From Gordonia jacobaea (GTDB lineage Bacteria > Actinomycetota > Actinomycetes > Mycobacteriales > Mycobacteriaceae): a stretch of DNA of 64,000 nt. Shown here piece by piece: positions 1 through 9,167 of this stretch (the first letter of the stretch is position 1; the number at the start of each line of letters is the position of its first letter). A program made the position numbers and the translations under genes. The stretch lies in contig NZ_LDTZ01000019.1 in assembly GCF_001186365.1 (NCBI RefSeq), forward strand, positions 186,001 to 250,000, read 5' to 3'. Under the pieces are notes generated by a model. That model was given only the letters and a program-made list of their open reading frames with translations. It was not told where the DNA came from and searched no databases.

Positions 1-123
1 GATGATTTTGGTTAGCGGTGCCCAGCGCCTACCGTAGAGGGGATAAGCGTCGACGCTCCGCCGCACTCCAGCGACATACCTGGCGCGTCGAGAAACCCCT
101 GAGCACGAGGTAGACGACACTCT

Positions 124-1515
124 ATGACTGATCAGAGCCGCCCGCTGCGGGTTGCCATCGTCGGAGCCGGCCCCGCCGGCATCTACGCCGCCGATGCCTT
201 GATGAAGTCCGACACCGCCAAGGATCGCGGCGTCAGCATCGATCTGTACGAGCGCATGCCCGCGCCGTTCGGCCTGATTCGCTACGGCGTCGCGCCCGAC
301 CACCCGCGCATCAAGGGCATCATCACCGCGCTGCACAAGGTCCTCGACAAGCCGCAGGTCCGTCTGCTCGGCAACATCGACTACGGCACCGACATCACGC
401 TTGACGAGCTCAAGTCGCACTACGACGCCGTGGTCTTCTCGACCGGCGCCACCGACGACCGCGCACTCGACATCCCCGGCATCGACCTCGACCGCAGCTA
501 CGGCGCGGCACAGTTCGTCGCCTGGTACGACGGACATCCCGACTTCCCGCGCGAGTGGCCGCTCGAGCAGGAGAAGGTCGCGGTCATCGGCGTCGGCAAC
601 GTCGCACTCGACGTCGCGCGCGTGCTGGCCAAGACCGGCGACGAACTGCTCCCCACCGAGATCCCCGCCAACGTCTACGAGGGCCTCAAGTCCAACAAGG
701 CCGTCGAGGTCCACGTGTTCGGACGCCGCGGCCCCGCACAGGCGAAGTTCACGCCGCTCGAGCTCAAGGAGCTCGACCACTCGCCCAACATCGAGGTCGT
801 CGTGAGCCCCGAGGACATCGACTACGACGAGGGCTCGGCCGTCGCCCGTCGCGGTTCCAAGATCACCGACCAGGTCGCGACGATCATCGAGAACTACGCG
901 ATGCGTGAGCCCAAGGAAGGCGCGATCCACAAGCTCTTCCTGCACTTCTTCGAGAGTCCGATCGAGATCCTCGGCGAGAACGGCGAGGTCGTCGGACTGC
1001 GCACCGAGCGCACCCAGCTCGACGGCACCGGCAACGTCAAGCCGACCGGCAAGCACACCGACTGGGACGTCACCGCGGTGTACCGCGCCGTCGGCTACCT
1101 CTCGGACAACCTGCCCCACATCCCGTTCGACTCGCAGGCGGGCGTCATTCCCAACGAGGCAGGCCGCATCTTCGATGACGGCTCCCACCTCACCGGCCTC
1201 TACGCAACCGGGTGGATCAAGCGTGGCCCGGTCGGCCTCATCGGTCACACCAAGGGCGACGCCAACGAGACCGTCGAGTGCATCATCGAAGACATGGGTA
1301 ACGGCGCACTGCTCGACCCCGCCAACCCGTCGGAAGACGCGATCATCGAGCTGCTGGAGTCCAAGAACATCCCGTTCACCACGTGGGACGGCTGGTACCG
1401 CCTCGACGAGCACGAGCGCGCCCTCGGCGCCGCTGAGGGCCGCGAGCGCGTGAAGGTCGTCGAGCGCGAGGACATGATCGCCGCATCGGAACCGCACAAG
1501 GTTCAGAAGGCCTGA
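124..1515 (+). CDS. fprA: Ferredoxin/NADPH-ferredoxin reductase FprA
   Basis: FAD- and NADP-binding oxidoreductase of the adrenodoxin-reductase type. It passes electrons between NADPH and ferredoxins in the cytosol. The 463 residues match the usual length of mycobacterial FprA (about 456). The FAD-binding GAGPAG lies near residue 14, the NADP-binding GVGNVALD near residue 160, and a second nucleotide contact FGRRGP near residue 200. The C-terminal ATGWIKRGPVG is typical of the family. The ATG start follows a purine-rich stretch. The gene stands alone and ends at a strong terminator. Identification is by family resemblance to Rv3106; confidence is high. Confidence 0.95.
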   Translation: MTDQSRPLRVAIVGAGPAGIYAADALMKSDTAKDRGVSIDLYERMPAPFGLIRYGVAPDHPRIKGIITALHKVLDKPQVRLLGNIDYGTDITLDELKSHYDAVVFSTGATDDRALDIPGIDLDRSYGAAQFVAWYDGHPDFPREWPLEQEKVAVIGVGNVALDVARVLAKTGDELLPTEIPANVYEGLKSNKAVEVHVFGRRGPAQAKFTPLELKELDHSPNIEVVVSPEDIDYDEGSAVARRGSKITDQVATIIENYAMREPKEGAIHKLFLHFFESPIEILGENGEVVGLRTERTQLDGTGNVKPTGKHTDWDVTAVYRAVGYLSDNLPHIPFDSQAGVIPNEAGRIFDDGSHLTGLYATGWIKRGPVGLIGHTKGDANETVECIIEDMGNGALLDPANPSEDAIIELLESKNIPFTTWDGWYRLDEHERALGAAEGRERVKVVEREDMIAASEPHKVQKA

Positions 1516-1526
1516 CAGACAGCAAT

Positions 1527-1561
1527 AAAGAACGCGACCGGATTTCCGGTCGGCGTTCTTT
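1527..1561 (+). terminator. Rho-independent terminator after fprA
   Basis: A 15-bp stem (AAAGAACGCGACCGG pairing with CCGGTC-GCGTTCTTT, with one bulged G) ends in a T run just after the fprA stop. It may also serve the convergent secreted-protein gene on the other strand, because the outer arms are A- and T-rich on both strands. Confidence 0.8.
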
Positions 1562-1598
1562 GTGTGAGAGGGACCGATCGCCGGGCGATCGGGGTGTA

Positions 1599-2147
1599 TC
1601 AGTTCTGAGCGGCCGTGACTGCGGCGGCCGGAGGAGCCTGGTTACCCGCGTTGTTGTTCGACGGCGCAACCTTCTGCGTGTTCGGGGCGGTTCCGTTCTC
1701 GCCCTTCTGCTGGTCGATGTTCCACCAGAAGCCCGCGTTGTTGAGAATGTTCTCGGTCTGGGCTCCGATGGTGTACCCGGAGATCGACGACGGGAAGCAG
1801 CTACGCCAGGTGGTCTCCGATGCCATGTAGAACTGGTTCGGCTTCAGAACACCCGCGGGCTGACCCTTGATCGCGGTCTTCTTCGTCGGGCCACCGAACT
1901 CGGTGACGTTCACGTTCGTCATGGTCGATCCGCCGACGTTCTTCACGCCCATCCAGCGGTGCATGCGCCAGCCCGGTAGGTTGTCCCAGGTGGGTCCCCA
2001 GCCCTTGAAGTAGCAATTGACTCCGCCGAAGAGCGCGAGATCGCCGGGATCGGCGGCGTGGGCGGGTGTAGCGGCAGCAACAGAGCCGGCGGCGATACCG
2101 CTGGCGGCGGCAAGCGCGGCGATGGTGCGCTTCACAGACTTCTTCAT
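1599..2147 (-). CDS. Small secreted protein of unknown function
   Basis: I do not recognise a domain. The ATG at 2147 is preceded by GGAAGG and gives a 182-residue protein. It has a clear Sec signal peptide: a KKSVKR basic end, an Ala-rich core, and a likely cleavage after AHA near residue 32. The mature part has two Cys (GGVNCYF and WRSCFPS), which probably form one disulfide, and many Trp and aromatic residues. The C-terminus is an Asn/Pro/Ala-rich low-complexity tail. The function is unknown; export to the cell envelope or medium is inferred. It is transcribed toward the fprA terminator. Confidence 0.75.
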   Translation of the reverse strand: MKKSVKRTIAALAAASGIAAGSVAAATPAHAADPGDLALFGGVNCYFKGWGPTWDNLPGWRMHRWMGVKNVGGSTMTNVNVTEFGGPTKKTAIKGQPAGVLKPNQFYMASETTWRSCFPSSISGYTIGAQTENILNNAGFWWNIDQQKGENGTAPNTQKVAPSNNNAGNQAPPAAAVTAAQN

Positions 2148-2392
2148 GTCGTATGACCTTCCTGATTCACGTGTTTCGTCGTGCGTGTACCGACCTGCGA
2201 GCTGTCGACGCACCGGGATGCGACTGTGGACGTTCACCCCGACGGTTCGTCCCGTCTGAACATGCTTATCGGAAACTCACAGGAACTTGTTACCGGCGCT
2301 GAACATCTTGCCCGTTCAGCAATCACTCTGTGACATCGCTCCAGGGCTTCACTGTGCGACTCCGACCTGGACCGAATAACGGACATCGCGAC

Positions 2393-2411
2393 TCAGGTAA
2401 GGTTGCCCTTC
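2393..2411 (+). promoter_or_regulatory. Candidate IdeR/DtxR iron box
   Basis: The 19 bases TCAGGTAAGGTTGCCCTTC agree with the DtxR/IdeR consensus (TTAGGTTAGGCTAACCTAA) at about 12 positions. They abut the GTG start of the siderophore permease. Iron-repressed leaderless siderophore-uptake genes often have the box in this place. The match is imperfect, so this is only a candidate. The rest of 2148-2392 shows nothing else I can support. Confidence 0.35.
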
Positions 2412-3446
2412 GTGCGTCGAATATCCGGTTTGTTGGTGATCGTTGCGGTCCTCGCCGCGGCGGTCGTCGCGTCGGTGATCATCGGCACACGCAACGTCCC
2501 ACCTGCGCAAACCTGGGATGCGTTCACCTCAGGTGTCAGCCAGATCTGGAACTCGATCATCCACCTGCGCGCACCATCGGTCAGCAAGCCCGACGACGTC
2601 GCGGGCATCGTCTGGGATCTGCGAATCCCGCGAACCGTGCTCGGACTGCTCTGCGGTCTGGCGATCGGCGCAGCGGGTGCGATCACGCAGGGACACACCC
2701 GCAACCCCATCGCCGATCCCGGCATGCTCGGCGTCAACGCGGGCGCCGCGTGCGCTGTGGTGTGCGGGGTCTACGTACTCGGGATCTCCTCGCCGATGGC
2801 GTTCATGGGATTCGGCCTGCTCGGCGCCATCGTCGCGTCGTGCGCGGTCTTCGGCGTCTCGGCACTCACCGGTACCGGCCCGGTCACGCTGATCCTCGCG
2901 GGAACCGGACTCTCGGCGATGCTCACGGCGATCACGTCGGCCGTGGTTCTCTCCGATACGGCTTCGCTCGACGCCTGGCGGTTCTGGAGTGTCGGCTCGA
3001 CGTCCGGGCGCGGCATCGACATCTTCTGGGCGGCGCTGCCGTTCATCGTCGCCGGACTGGTCCTCGCGCTGGCGAGCGGGTTCTTTCTCAACATCCTGAG
3101 TCTCGGCGACGAGATGACGACGGCGCTCGGCTCACGCGTGCTGGTGATCCGTGCTGTCGGTATCGCTGCGATCACCCTGCTCGTCGGGGCGGCGACCGCA
3201 GCCTGTGGCCCCATCGTGTTCCTCGGACTGGTCGTACCGCATATCGCCCGCGCGTTCACCGGACCCGACTACCGCTGGATCATCCCCTACTCGGCACTCA
3301 TCGGCGCGACACTCATGCTGGTCTGCGACGTCATCGGACGAGTCATCGCCCGCCCCGGCGAGGTCCAGGTCGGCGTCGTCCTCGCGATGGTCGGGGCGCC
3401 GTTCCTGATTGCCATGGTCCGCCGACAGAAGCTGACAAACGTATGA
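2412..3446 (+). CDS. Iron-siderophore ABC transporter permease (FecCD family), first subunit
   Basis: A 344-residue membrane permease of the FecCD/BtuC family, expected to form a heterodimer with the next gene's product and import ferric-siderophore across the cytoplasmic membrane. It has about nine or ten hydrophobic segments. Family signatures are the N-terminal RIPRTVLGLLCG, GAITQGHTRNPIADPGMLGVNAG near residues 90-115, and the C-terminal GPIVFLGLVVPHIAR loop that contacts the ATPase. I chose the GTG at 2412 because the candidate iron box lies directly upstream; a TTG at 2403 is also in frame. It overlaps the next gene by ATGA. No substrate-binding protein gene is adjacent. Confidence 0.9.
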   Translation: MRRISGLLVIVAVLAAAVVASVIIGTRNVPPAQTWDAFTSGVSQIWNSIIHLRAPSVSKPDDVAGIVWDLRIPRTVLGLLCGLAIGAAGAITQGHTRNPIADPGMLGVNAGAACAVVCGVYVLGISSPMAFMGFGLLGAIVASCAVFGVSALTGTGPVTLILAGTGLSAMLTAITSAVVLSDTASLDAWRFWSVGSTSGRGIDIFWAALPFIVAGLVLALASGFFLNILSLGDEMTTALGSRVLVIRAVGIAAITLLVGAATAACGPIVFLGLVVPHIARAFTGPDYRWIIPYSALIGATLMLVCDVIGRVIARPGEVQVGVVLAMVGAPFLIAMVRRQKLTNV

Positions 3447-4549
3447 CGACCGAGACCAAGCCCGAGACCACGGCCGCACCGACTCTCGAACGCCGACACC
3501 TCGTCGTCCGCATCGGTCCGTCGTCGTGGGTGGTGCGTCCCCGCATGGTCGCGGTGACACTCACCGGACTCGCACTGATGCTGCTGCTGTTCCTGTTGAG
3601 TGTCGGTGTCAGCGACTATCCACTGACACCGCTCGACGTCGCGCGCATTCTCCTCGGTGGCGGCACCCGCATCGAGAACGTCGTCGTGCTCTCGGATTCA
3701 CTTCCCCGCGCACTGGTCTCGGTGTTGGTCGGTTTCGCGTTGGGTACGGCAGGCGCACTGAGCCAGTTGATTGCGCGCAATCCCCTTGCCACGCCAGACA
3801 TTCTGGGCATCACGGCCGGGTCGAGTGCTGCCGCTGTCGCCGCCATCGCCTTCGCAAACAGTTGGGGCGCATGGCTCGCCGGCGTCGGTGTCCCCGCCGC
3901 TGCGCTCATCGGCGGTCTCGTGACAGCGATCGTCATGTACGTGCTCGCCTGGCCCGGACGTAAGGCCAACCACGGCATCAACCCGCTCCGACTCGTGCTG
4001 ATCGGCGTCGGCGTGACCTGGTTGCTGCAGGCCCTGACGTCCTTCCTCCTCACCCGCGCCGACATCAAAGACGTTGCCCGCGCACAGGTCTGGCTCGTCG
4101 GGTCGGTGTCCCAATCGACCTGGTCGAGCGTATGGCCCGTCGCGATCGCAGTCGTACTCGGCATCGTCGTGATCACGATGATGTCCCGCCAGATCGACGC
4201 GCTGTCGCTCGGCCAGGACATGGCGCGTGGGCTCGGAGTGCGCACCACCGCGGTGTCGACCACGGTGCTGCTCGTCGCGGTCGGATTGACCGCGATGGCA
4301 GTATCGGCGGCCGGCCCCATCGCGTTCATCGCCCTGCTCGCACCGCAGATCGGGATGCGGTTGGCCAGGACACCGGTCCCGACGCCGCTGCTGGCGGGTG
4401 TGATCGGAGCGATCCTCGTCCTCGCCGGTGATCTGTTGTGCCGCACGATACTTCCCAATGGACTTCCGGTCGGCATCGTCACCGCAGCAGTGGGCGGACC
4501 GTTCCTCATCTATCTCATGATCTCGATGTCACGGAAGGCGACAGTATGA
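3443..4549 (+). CDS. Iron-siderophore ABC transporter permease (FecCD family), second subunit
   Basis: A 368-residue FecCD-family permease, the partner of the preceding gene product. Hydrophobic segments begin after an approximately 30-residue polar N-terminus. Recognisable blocks are DSLPRALVSVLVGFALG, SQLIARNPLATPDILGI and the late AAGPIAFIALLAPQIGMRLAR coupling loop. Its ATG overlaps the upstream stop (ATGA), and its own stop overlaps the ATPase start in the same way, so the three genes form a translationally coupled operon. The C-terminus retains the GGPFLIYL block typical of FepG-like subunits. Substrate specificity cannot be read from the sequence. Confidence 0.9.
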   Translation: MTTETKPETTAAPTLERRHLVVRIGPSSWVVRPRMVAVTLTGLALMLLLFLLSVGVSDYPLTPLDVARILLGGGTRIENVVVLSDSLPRALVSVLVGFALGTAGALSQLIARNPLATPDILGITAGSSAAAVAAIAFANSWGAWLAGVGVPAAALIGGLVTAIVMYVLAWPGRKANHGINPLRLVLIGVGVTWLLQALTSFLLTRADIKDVARAQVWLVGSVSQSTWSSVWPVAIAVVLGIVVITMMSRQIDALSLGQDMARGLGVRTTAVSTTVLLVAVGLTAMAVSAAGPIAFIALLAPQIGMRLARTPVPTPLLAGVIGAILVLAGDLLCRTILPNGLPVGIVTAAVGGPFLIYLMISMSRKATV

Positions 4550-5373
4550 GCAGACTCGTCGGCCAAGGACTCAGCGTCGGCTACGACGACCGCGTCGTCA
4601 TCGAGGGTCTCGACGTCGAGATCCCCGACGCCGCGGTCACGACGATCATCGGCCCCAACGGATGTGGCAAGTCGACGCTGCTGCGTGCCATGTCGCGTCT
4701 GCTGCACCCGCGCGAAGGCGTCGTGCTTCTCGACGGTTCCGACATCAACCACACCAAGCCGAAAGAGGTCGCACGCAAGCTCGGGATACTCCCCCAGAAT
4801 CCCGTCGCGCCAGAGGGACTCACCGTCGCCGACCTCGTCGGCCGTGGCCGGTTCCCCCACCAGAAGTGGTACCAGCAGGCATCTCCCGACGACGAGGCCG
4901 CAGTGGCGTCGGCGTTGGAAATGACGGGGACGACGGACCTGGCCGATCGGCACATCGACGCGTTGTCCGGCGGTCAGCGCCAGCGCGTGTGGATCGCGAT
5001 GACGCTCGCGCAGGGCACCGACCTTCTCCTGCTCGACGAGCCGACAACCTACCTCGACCTCGCGCACTCCGTCGAGGTACTCGACCTCGTGTACTCGCTG
5101 CGCACCGAACACGACAAAACCGTCGTCATGGTGCTACACGATCTGAATCTCGCTGCCCGCTACAGCGATTCGCTGTTCGTGATGACCGCCGGAAAGATCG
5201 TTGCGCAGGGCACTCCCAATGAGGTCATCACCGAAGAACTCCTCGACGACGCGTTCGGACTTAACGCGCGGGTCATCACCGACCCCGTGTACGGCGATCC
5301 GCTGATCATTCCGATCGGAACCCGCAGTGCGCGAACCGAAGTCGGCTCGTCCGCAGGCGACCGTTCGAGCTGA
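4546..5373 (+). CDS. Iron-siderophore ABC transporter ATP-binding protein (FepC-like)
   Basis: A 275-residue cytoplasmic ATPase that powers the two upstream permeases. Walker A is GPNGCGKST near residue 35, the Q-loop is in GILPQNPV, the ABC signature is LSGGQRQR near residue 142, Walker B is LLLLDEPTT, and the H-loop His is in VLHDLN. This order and length are those of FepC/FhuC-type proteins. The start overlaps the permease stop. The operon ends here; the next gene, purT, is convergent, and only about 20 bases separate the stops. Confidence 0.92.
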   Translation: MSRLVGQGLSVGYDDRVVIEGLDVEIPDAAVTTIIGPNGCGKSTLLRAMSRLLHPREGVVLLDGSDINHTKPKEVARKLGILPQNPVAPEGLTVADLVGRGRFPHQKWYQQASPDDEAAVASALEMTGTTDLADRHIDALSGGQRQRVWIAMTLAQGTDLLLLDEPTTYLDLAHSVEVLDLVYSLRTEHDKTVVMVLHDLNLAARYSDSLFVMTAGKIVAQGTPNEVITEELLDDAFGLNARVITDPVYGDPLIIPIGTRSARTEVGSSAGDRSS

Positions 5374-5393
5374 CCTCCAGCTGAAGGTTCGGG

Positions 5394-7040
5394 CTAGCTC
5401 GACGACCGACCGGGCGTCACCGGGCGACCATTCGGCGCAGCAGGGTGAGGCGCGGGTTGGCGCACCGGGCGAGGTGCTGGCTGCTGCGGTCGCTGTCCGG
5501 CCACCGGCGGACGCTGCGCCCCCGCCGCGGGACGCTGCTCCGGCGCTGGCGGACGTTGTTCTGCCGCAGGACGTTGCTGTGCAGCCGGTGGGCGTTGCCC
5601 TGCTGCCTGCGGGCGCTGCTGCGCAGCCGGCGGGCGTTGCGCGGCCGGCTGAGGACGTTGCCCCACAGGCGGTTTCGGCGGCACGGGCGGACCGGGAGCA
5701 CGAAGCGGCACGACGACGCCGCGTCGAGCAGGCCTGCCGGGAACGGGCGTGACGATCGACGCGGCACGAACGGCGCGTTCACGCGCGGTGGTGACGTCGT
5801 CCGCGGTTGCGGTGACCACGCCCATCCTGCGACGGCGGAAACTCTCGGGCTTGCCGAAAAGTCGAATGTCGGTCTCGGGCAAGGCAAGTGCCTGCGCGAC
5901 GTACTCGAAACCGATTCCCTTCTCGTCGAGCTGCCCGTAGATGACGGCCGACGCACCCGGCGAAGCGAGCGTCACGTCGACCGGCAGGCCCAGAATCGCC
6001 CTGGCGTGCATCTCGAACTCCGAGAGACGCTGCGTCGCCATGGTCACGAGTCCGGTGTCGTGCGGGCGCGGTGAGACCTCGGAGAAGTACACGTCGTCGC
6101 CCTTGACGAACAGTTCGACGCCGAAAATGCCACGGCCACCCAGGTTTCCGTCGCCCATCGCTGTCGCGATGCGTGCGGCGATCGAGGTCGCGGCGCCCAG
6201 CGCGAAGGCACTCATCTCGTGGGGTTGCCAGCTCTCGACGTAGTCGCCGTTGACCTGCCGATGCCCGATCGGCGCGCAGAAGTGCGTCACCAGCCGGCCG
6301 GTCGCCGGGTCGATTGCTCGCACCGTGAGCAGGGTGATCTCGTAGTCGAACTCGATGAAGCCCTCGACGATGACACGCTCGCCGACAACCCGTCCGCCGG
6401 TCGTCGCGGTCTCCCATGCCTTGTCGACGTCCTCCGGACCGCGCACCACGGTCTGGCCTTTGCCAGACGACGACATCACCGGCTTCACCACGCACGGATA
6501 CCCGACCTGTTCGGCGGCGACAGTCAGCTCGTCGTGCGAGCCCGCGAACAGGTACGGCGACGTCGGCAGGCCGAGCTCCTCGTCGGCGAGGCGTCGAATT
6601 CCCTCGCGGTTCATCGTCGCCATCACCGCGGAAGCGGTGGGGATGACCTCCGCGAGGCCGCGACGCTCGATGGTCGCCAAGGCGTCGGTGGCGATGGCCT
6701 CGATCTCGGGAACGACATACGCGGGCGAGTACTTCTCGACGAGGCCGATCAGCGCATCGCCGTCGGTCATGTCGATCACCTCGGCGTGATGCGCGACCTG
6801 CTGCCCGGGCGCACCCGCGTAACGGTCGACAGCGATTACCTCGACGCCCAATCGCTGGAAGGCGATGATCAGCTCTTTGCCGAGTTCTCCGGCGCCGAGC
6901 ACCATCACCCTGGTGGCGTTCGGCGACAGTGGCGTGCCGATGATGTCGGGCGGCCCCACGGTCGGCTGCGCGGGCGACACATCAGGTGTCGCCGCGCCGG
7001 TGGCGTGGTCGTCCGCGCTACTCCCGTTGATCGAGGTCAT
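5394..7040 (-). CDS. purT: Formate-dependent phosphoribosylglycinamide formyltransferase PurT with C-terminal extension
   Basis: An ATP-grasp enzyme that makes N-formyl-GAR from GAR, formate and ATP, the folate-independent third step of purine synthesis. Residues about 30-430 are a normal Pur[14 protein letters not shown] at the start, [21 protein letters not shown] for ATP binding, and [12 protein letters not shown]. After about residue 440 comes an unusual tail of roughly 110 residues built from repeated [10 protein letters not shown]-like Pro/Gln/Ala units, so the protein is 548 residues instead of about 400. The start at 7040 gives a sensible N-terminus with an AGGA upstream. Function of the body is certain; the tail's role is unknown. 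Confidence 0.93.
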   Translation of the reverse strand: MTSINGSSADDHATGAATPDVSPAQPTVGPPDIIGTPLSPNATRVMVLGAGELGKELIIAFQRLGVEVIAVDRYAGAPGQQVAHHAEVIDMTDGDALIGLVEKYSPAYVVPEIEAIATDALATIERRGLAEVIPTASAVMATMNREGIRRLADEELGLPTSPYLFAGSHDELTVAAEQVGYPCVVKPVMSSSGKGQTVVRGPEDVDKAWETATTGGRVVGERVIVEGFIEFDYEITLLTVRAIDPATGRLVTHFCAPIGHRQVNGDYVESWQPHEMSAFALGAATSIAARIATAMGDGNLGGRGIFGVELFVKGDDVYFSEVSPRPHDTGLVTMATQRLSEFEMHARAILGLPVDVTLASPGASAVIYGQLDEKGIGFEYVAQALALPETDIRLFGKPESFRRRRMGVVTATADDVTTARERAVRAASIVTPVPGRPARRGVVVPLRAPGPPVPPKPPVGQRPQPAAQRPPAAQQRPQAAGQRPPAAQQRPAAEQRPPAPEQRPAAGAQRPPVAGQRPQQPAPRPVRQPAPHPAAPNGRPVTPGRSSS

Positions 7041-7152
7041 AGGAGCAATCCTACGTGCCGGATTTGCGCCGACGCGCCCCATCTCCCCGGTACTCATTCA
7101 CTCGAACTCATCCCCGCGCACCCGACCGCCGCCTCAACCCATCAGACCGTGG

Positions 7153-7506
7153 TCAACCCATGACCTCGTGGATGTAGCACCAGCGCCAGACCTCGCCCGG
7201 CTCGGCCGAACGCATGACGGGATGGCCGACGTCGTGGAAGTGGGCTGTCGCGTGCTTGCGCGGACTCGAATCACAGCAGCCGACGTGGCCGCACTCGAGG
7301 CAGATACGCAAATGCGCCCAGTGCTGCTCACCGAGTTGCATGCAGTCCTCGCACACACTGATGTCGCCGCGGGACGGACCCGGGTCGGCCGCCGGGTCGA
7401 CCCCGATCTCCGCGAGTTCTGGACATCTGGCCTCGACACCACCGGATTCACCACGGGGGTCACCGGCGCGGGTACGGGATCGACCGAACAAACGCATACC
7501 CTCCAT
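7153..7506 (-). CDS. UBP-type zinc finger domain protein
   Basis: About 117 residues. The second half is a ZnF-UBP domain: CEDCMQLG, then RICLECGHVGCCDSSPRKHATAHF, then a final WRWCYIHE. The ordered Cys and His residues should bind zinc as in the ubiquitin-specific-protease finger, a family seen in many actinobacteria as a stand-alone small protein. The bacterial role is unknown. The N-terminal 45 residues are basic and Pro/Gly-rich with no clear fold. Start choice (ATG at 7506) is uncertain; an ATG six bases downstream in frame and a TTG upstream are alternatives. Confidence 0.75.
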   Translation of the reverse strand: MEGMRLFGRSRTRAGDPRGESGGVEARCPELAEIGVDPAADPGPSRGDISVCEDCMQLGEQHWAHLRICLECGHVGCCDSSPRKHATAHFHDVGHPVMRSAEPGEVWRWCYIHEVMG

Positions 7507-7574
7507 TATCCCCAACGGCCCGCTATCCCCGATGGCGTCGCGTCAAACTCGCCAACTAGGGCTAGGTTTGCGCA

Positions 7575-9164
7575 GTGAGCGCTTCTCTTCTGCTCGTCGG
7601 AGTGCTGTCGGTGGTGATCGCAGCGCTGTCACGGCACTACAACCTGTCGGCGCCCCTGGTTCTGGTTCTCGCCGGGCTGGCGATCGGGTGGATACCCGGC
7701 CTCTCCGCGGCCGAACTCGACCCCGAGTTCGTGCTGTTCGTCATTCTGCCGCCACTGCTCTACTCCGCGGCGCAAGACAGCTCGTACCAGGAGATCCGCG
7801 CGAATCGTCGTGCCATCGGCATGCTTGCCATCGGTCTTCCGCTCGCCACCGCGGTAGTCGTCGGCCTAGTGGCTTACGCGTCGGTGCCGCACCTGCCGCT
7901 GGCCGCCGCGCTGGTCCTCGGTGCCATCGTCGCGCCGCCCGATGCGGTGTCTGCCCAGGCGATCGGGCGCAGGGTCGGGCTTCCGCGTCGGATCATGACC
8001 CTGCTCGGCGGCGAGAGCCTGCTCAACGACGCGACCGCGCTCACCGCACTCCGGGTGGCGCTCGCAGCCGCGGTCGGTGCGACGACGTCGGTGTGGGACG
8101 GCATCGAGACGTTCCTGCTCGCGGCGATCGGAGGTGTCGTCATCGGCCTGCTGATCGGCTACCTGGTGTTCCGCGTCCGCGACTGGCTGACCGACCCGAC
8201 GATCGAGACGGCCATCGGGCTCATGGTGCCGTTCGCGACCTACTTCGTCGCCGAGGAACTGCACACCTCCGGCGTGATCGCCGTCGTCGTCGCGGGACTG
8301 TTCATCGGGCAGCGGTCGGTCCGTGTCGGCTACGCGACACGACTTCAGGACGAAGCCGTGCGCAAATCGATCGACGCACTTCTCGAAGCGTTCGTCTTCT
8401 TGCTGATCGGCCTGCAGTTGCCCGATCTCATCCGAGGCCTCGCCGGACAATCCTGGCTCCACATCGCATTCGACGCCGCGATGGTCCTGATCGCCACGAT
8501 CCTGGTGCGATTCGCGTGGGTGTATCTGTTCACCTACGCCTCCCGCTTGCTGCCGGGAGTTCGACGACGAGAACCTCCACCCAAACCGTCGTGGTTGTTC
8601 GTCGTCGGGTGGTCGGGCATGCGCGGCGTCGTCTCGCTTGCCGCGGCGTTCTCCATCCCCCTGACTACCGAGTCGGGCGAACCGTTCCCCGCCCGCGCGG
8701 AGATCCTGTTCCTGACCTTCGTGGTGGTCGTCGGCACCCTGCTGATCCAGGGTGTCAGCCTGCCGTGGGTGATCCGCCGACTCGGCGTCTACGACGACGA
8801 CGCCGCCTCCGACCGGCTCGCATACGCGGCAGCCCAGGATCGGGCATCACGCGAGGCCGAGGCCTACCTCGACACGATGGCAGCAGACATCGGCGAACAC
8901 GACCCGCGACATCTCCAGGTGGCGATGCTTCGCAAATGGATTACCACTCAACGCAATACGGCCTGGGAGGAGCTCGGGCGCGGCCCAGAGGACATCGGCG
9001 AGAGTCCGACGGCAGCCGGAAACCGCATGCGCAGCAAGATGCTTGCGATCCAACGAAGAGTCTTCATCGACGAGCGCGACGCCGGGCACATCGACGACGA
9101 GGTGCTGCGTACCGCGCTGCGTCGCCTCGACTTCGCCGAGGGCGTCAACGACCGCGAGGCGTAA
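7575..9164 (+). CDS. Na+/H+ antiporter, CPA1/NhaP family
   Basis: A 529-residue membrane antiporter exchanging Na+ (or K+) for protons. About twelve hydrophobic segments fill residues 1-400. Functional motifs are ILPPLLYSAA, GAIVAPPDAVSA near residue 120, and GESLLNDATAL, which has the ion-binding Asp of the CPA1 family. After the last helix come about 130 cytosolic residues rich in charged amino acids, which may be regulatory. The GTG start directly precedes the first helix. It is divergent from the zinc-finger gene and convergent with the cyclase gene, with only three bases between stops. Confidence 0.9.
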   Translation: MSASLLLVGVLSVVIAALSRHYNLSAPLVLVLAGLAIGWIPGLSAAELDPEFVLFVILPPLLYSAAQDSSYQEIRANRRAIGMLAIGLPLATAVVVGLVAYASVPHLPLAAALVLGAIVAPPDAVSAQAIGRRVGLPRRIMTLLGGESLLNDATALTALRVALAAAVGATTSVWDGIETFLLAAIGGVVIGLLIGYLVFRVRDWLTDPTIETAIGLMVPFATYFVAEELHTSGVIAVVVAGLFIGQRSVRVGYATRLQDEAVRKSIDALLEAFVFLLIGLQLPDLIRGLAGQSWLHIAFDAAMVLIATILVRFAWVYLFTYASRLLPGVRRREPPPKPSWLFVVGWSGMRGVVSLAAAFSIPLTTESGEPFPARAEILFLTFVVVVGTLLIQGVSLPWVIRRLGVYDDDAASDRLAYAAAQDRASREAEAYLDTMAADIGEHDPRHLQVAMLRKWITTQRNTAWEELGRGPEDIGESPTAAGNRMRSKMLAIQRRVFIDERDAGHIDDEVLRTALRRLDFAEGVNDREA

Positions 9165-9167
9165 CGG

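Noticed and set aside
2330-3442. A 739-codon plus frame covering the first siderophore permease
   Set aside because: The part before 3443 is an Arg-rich shadow of the permease; only the second permease from 3443 on is real.
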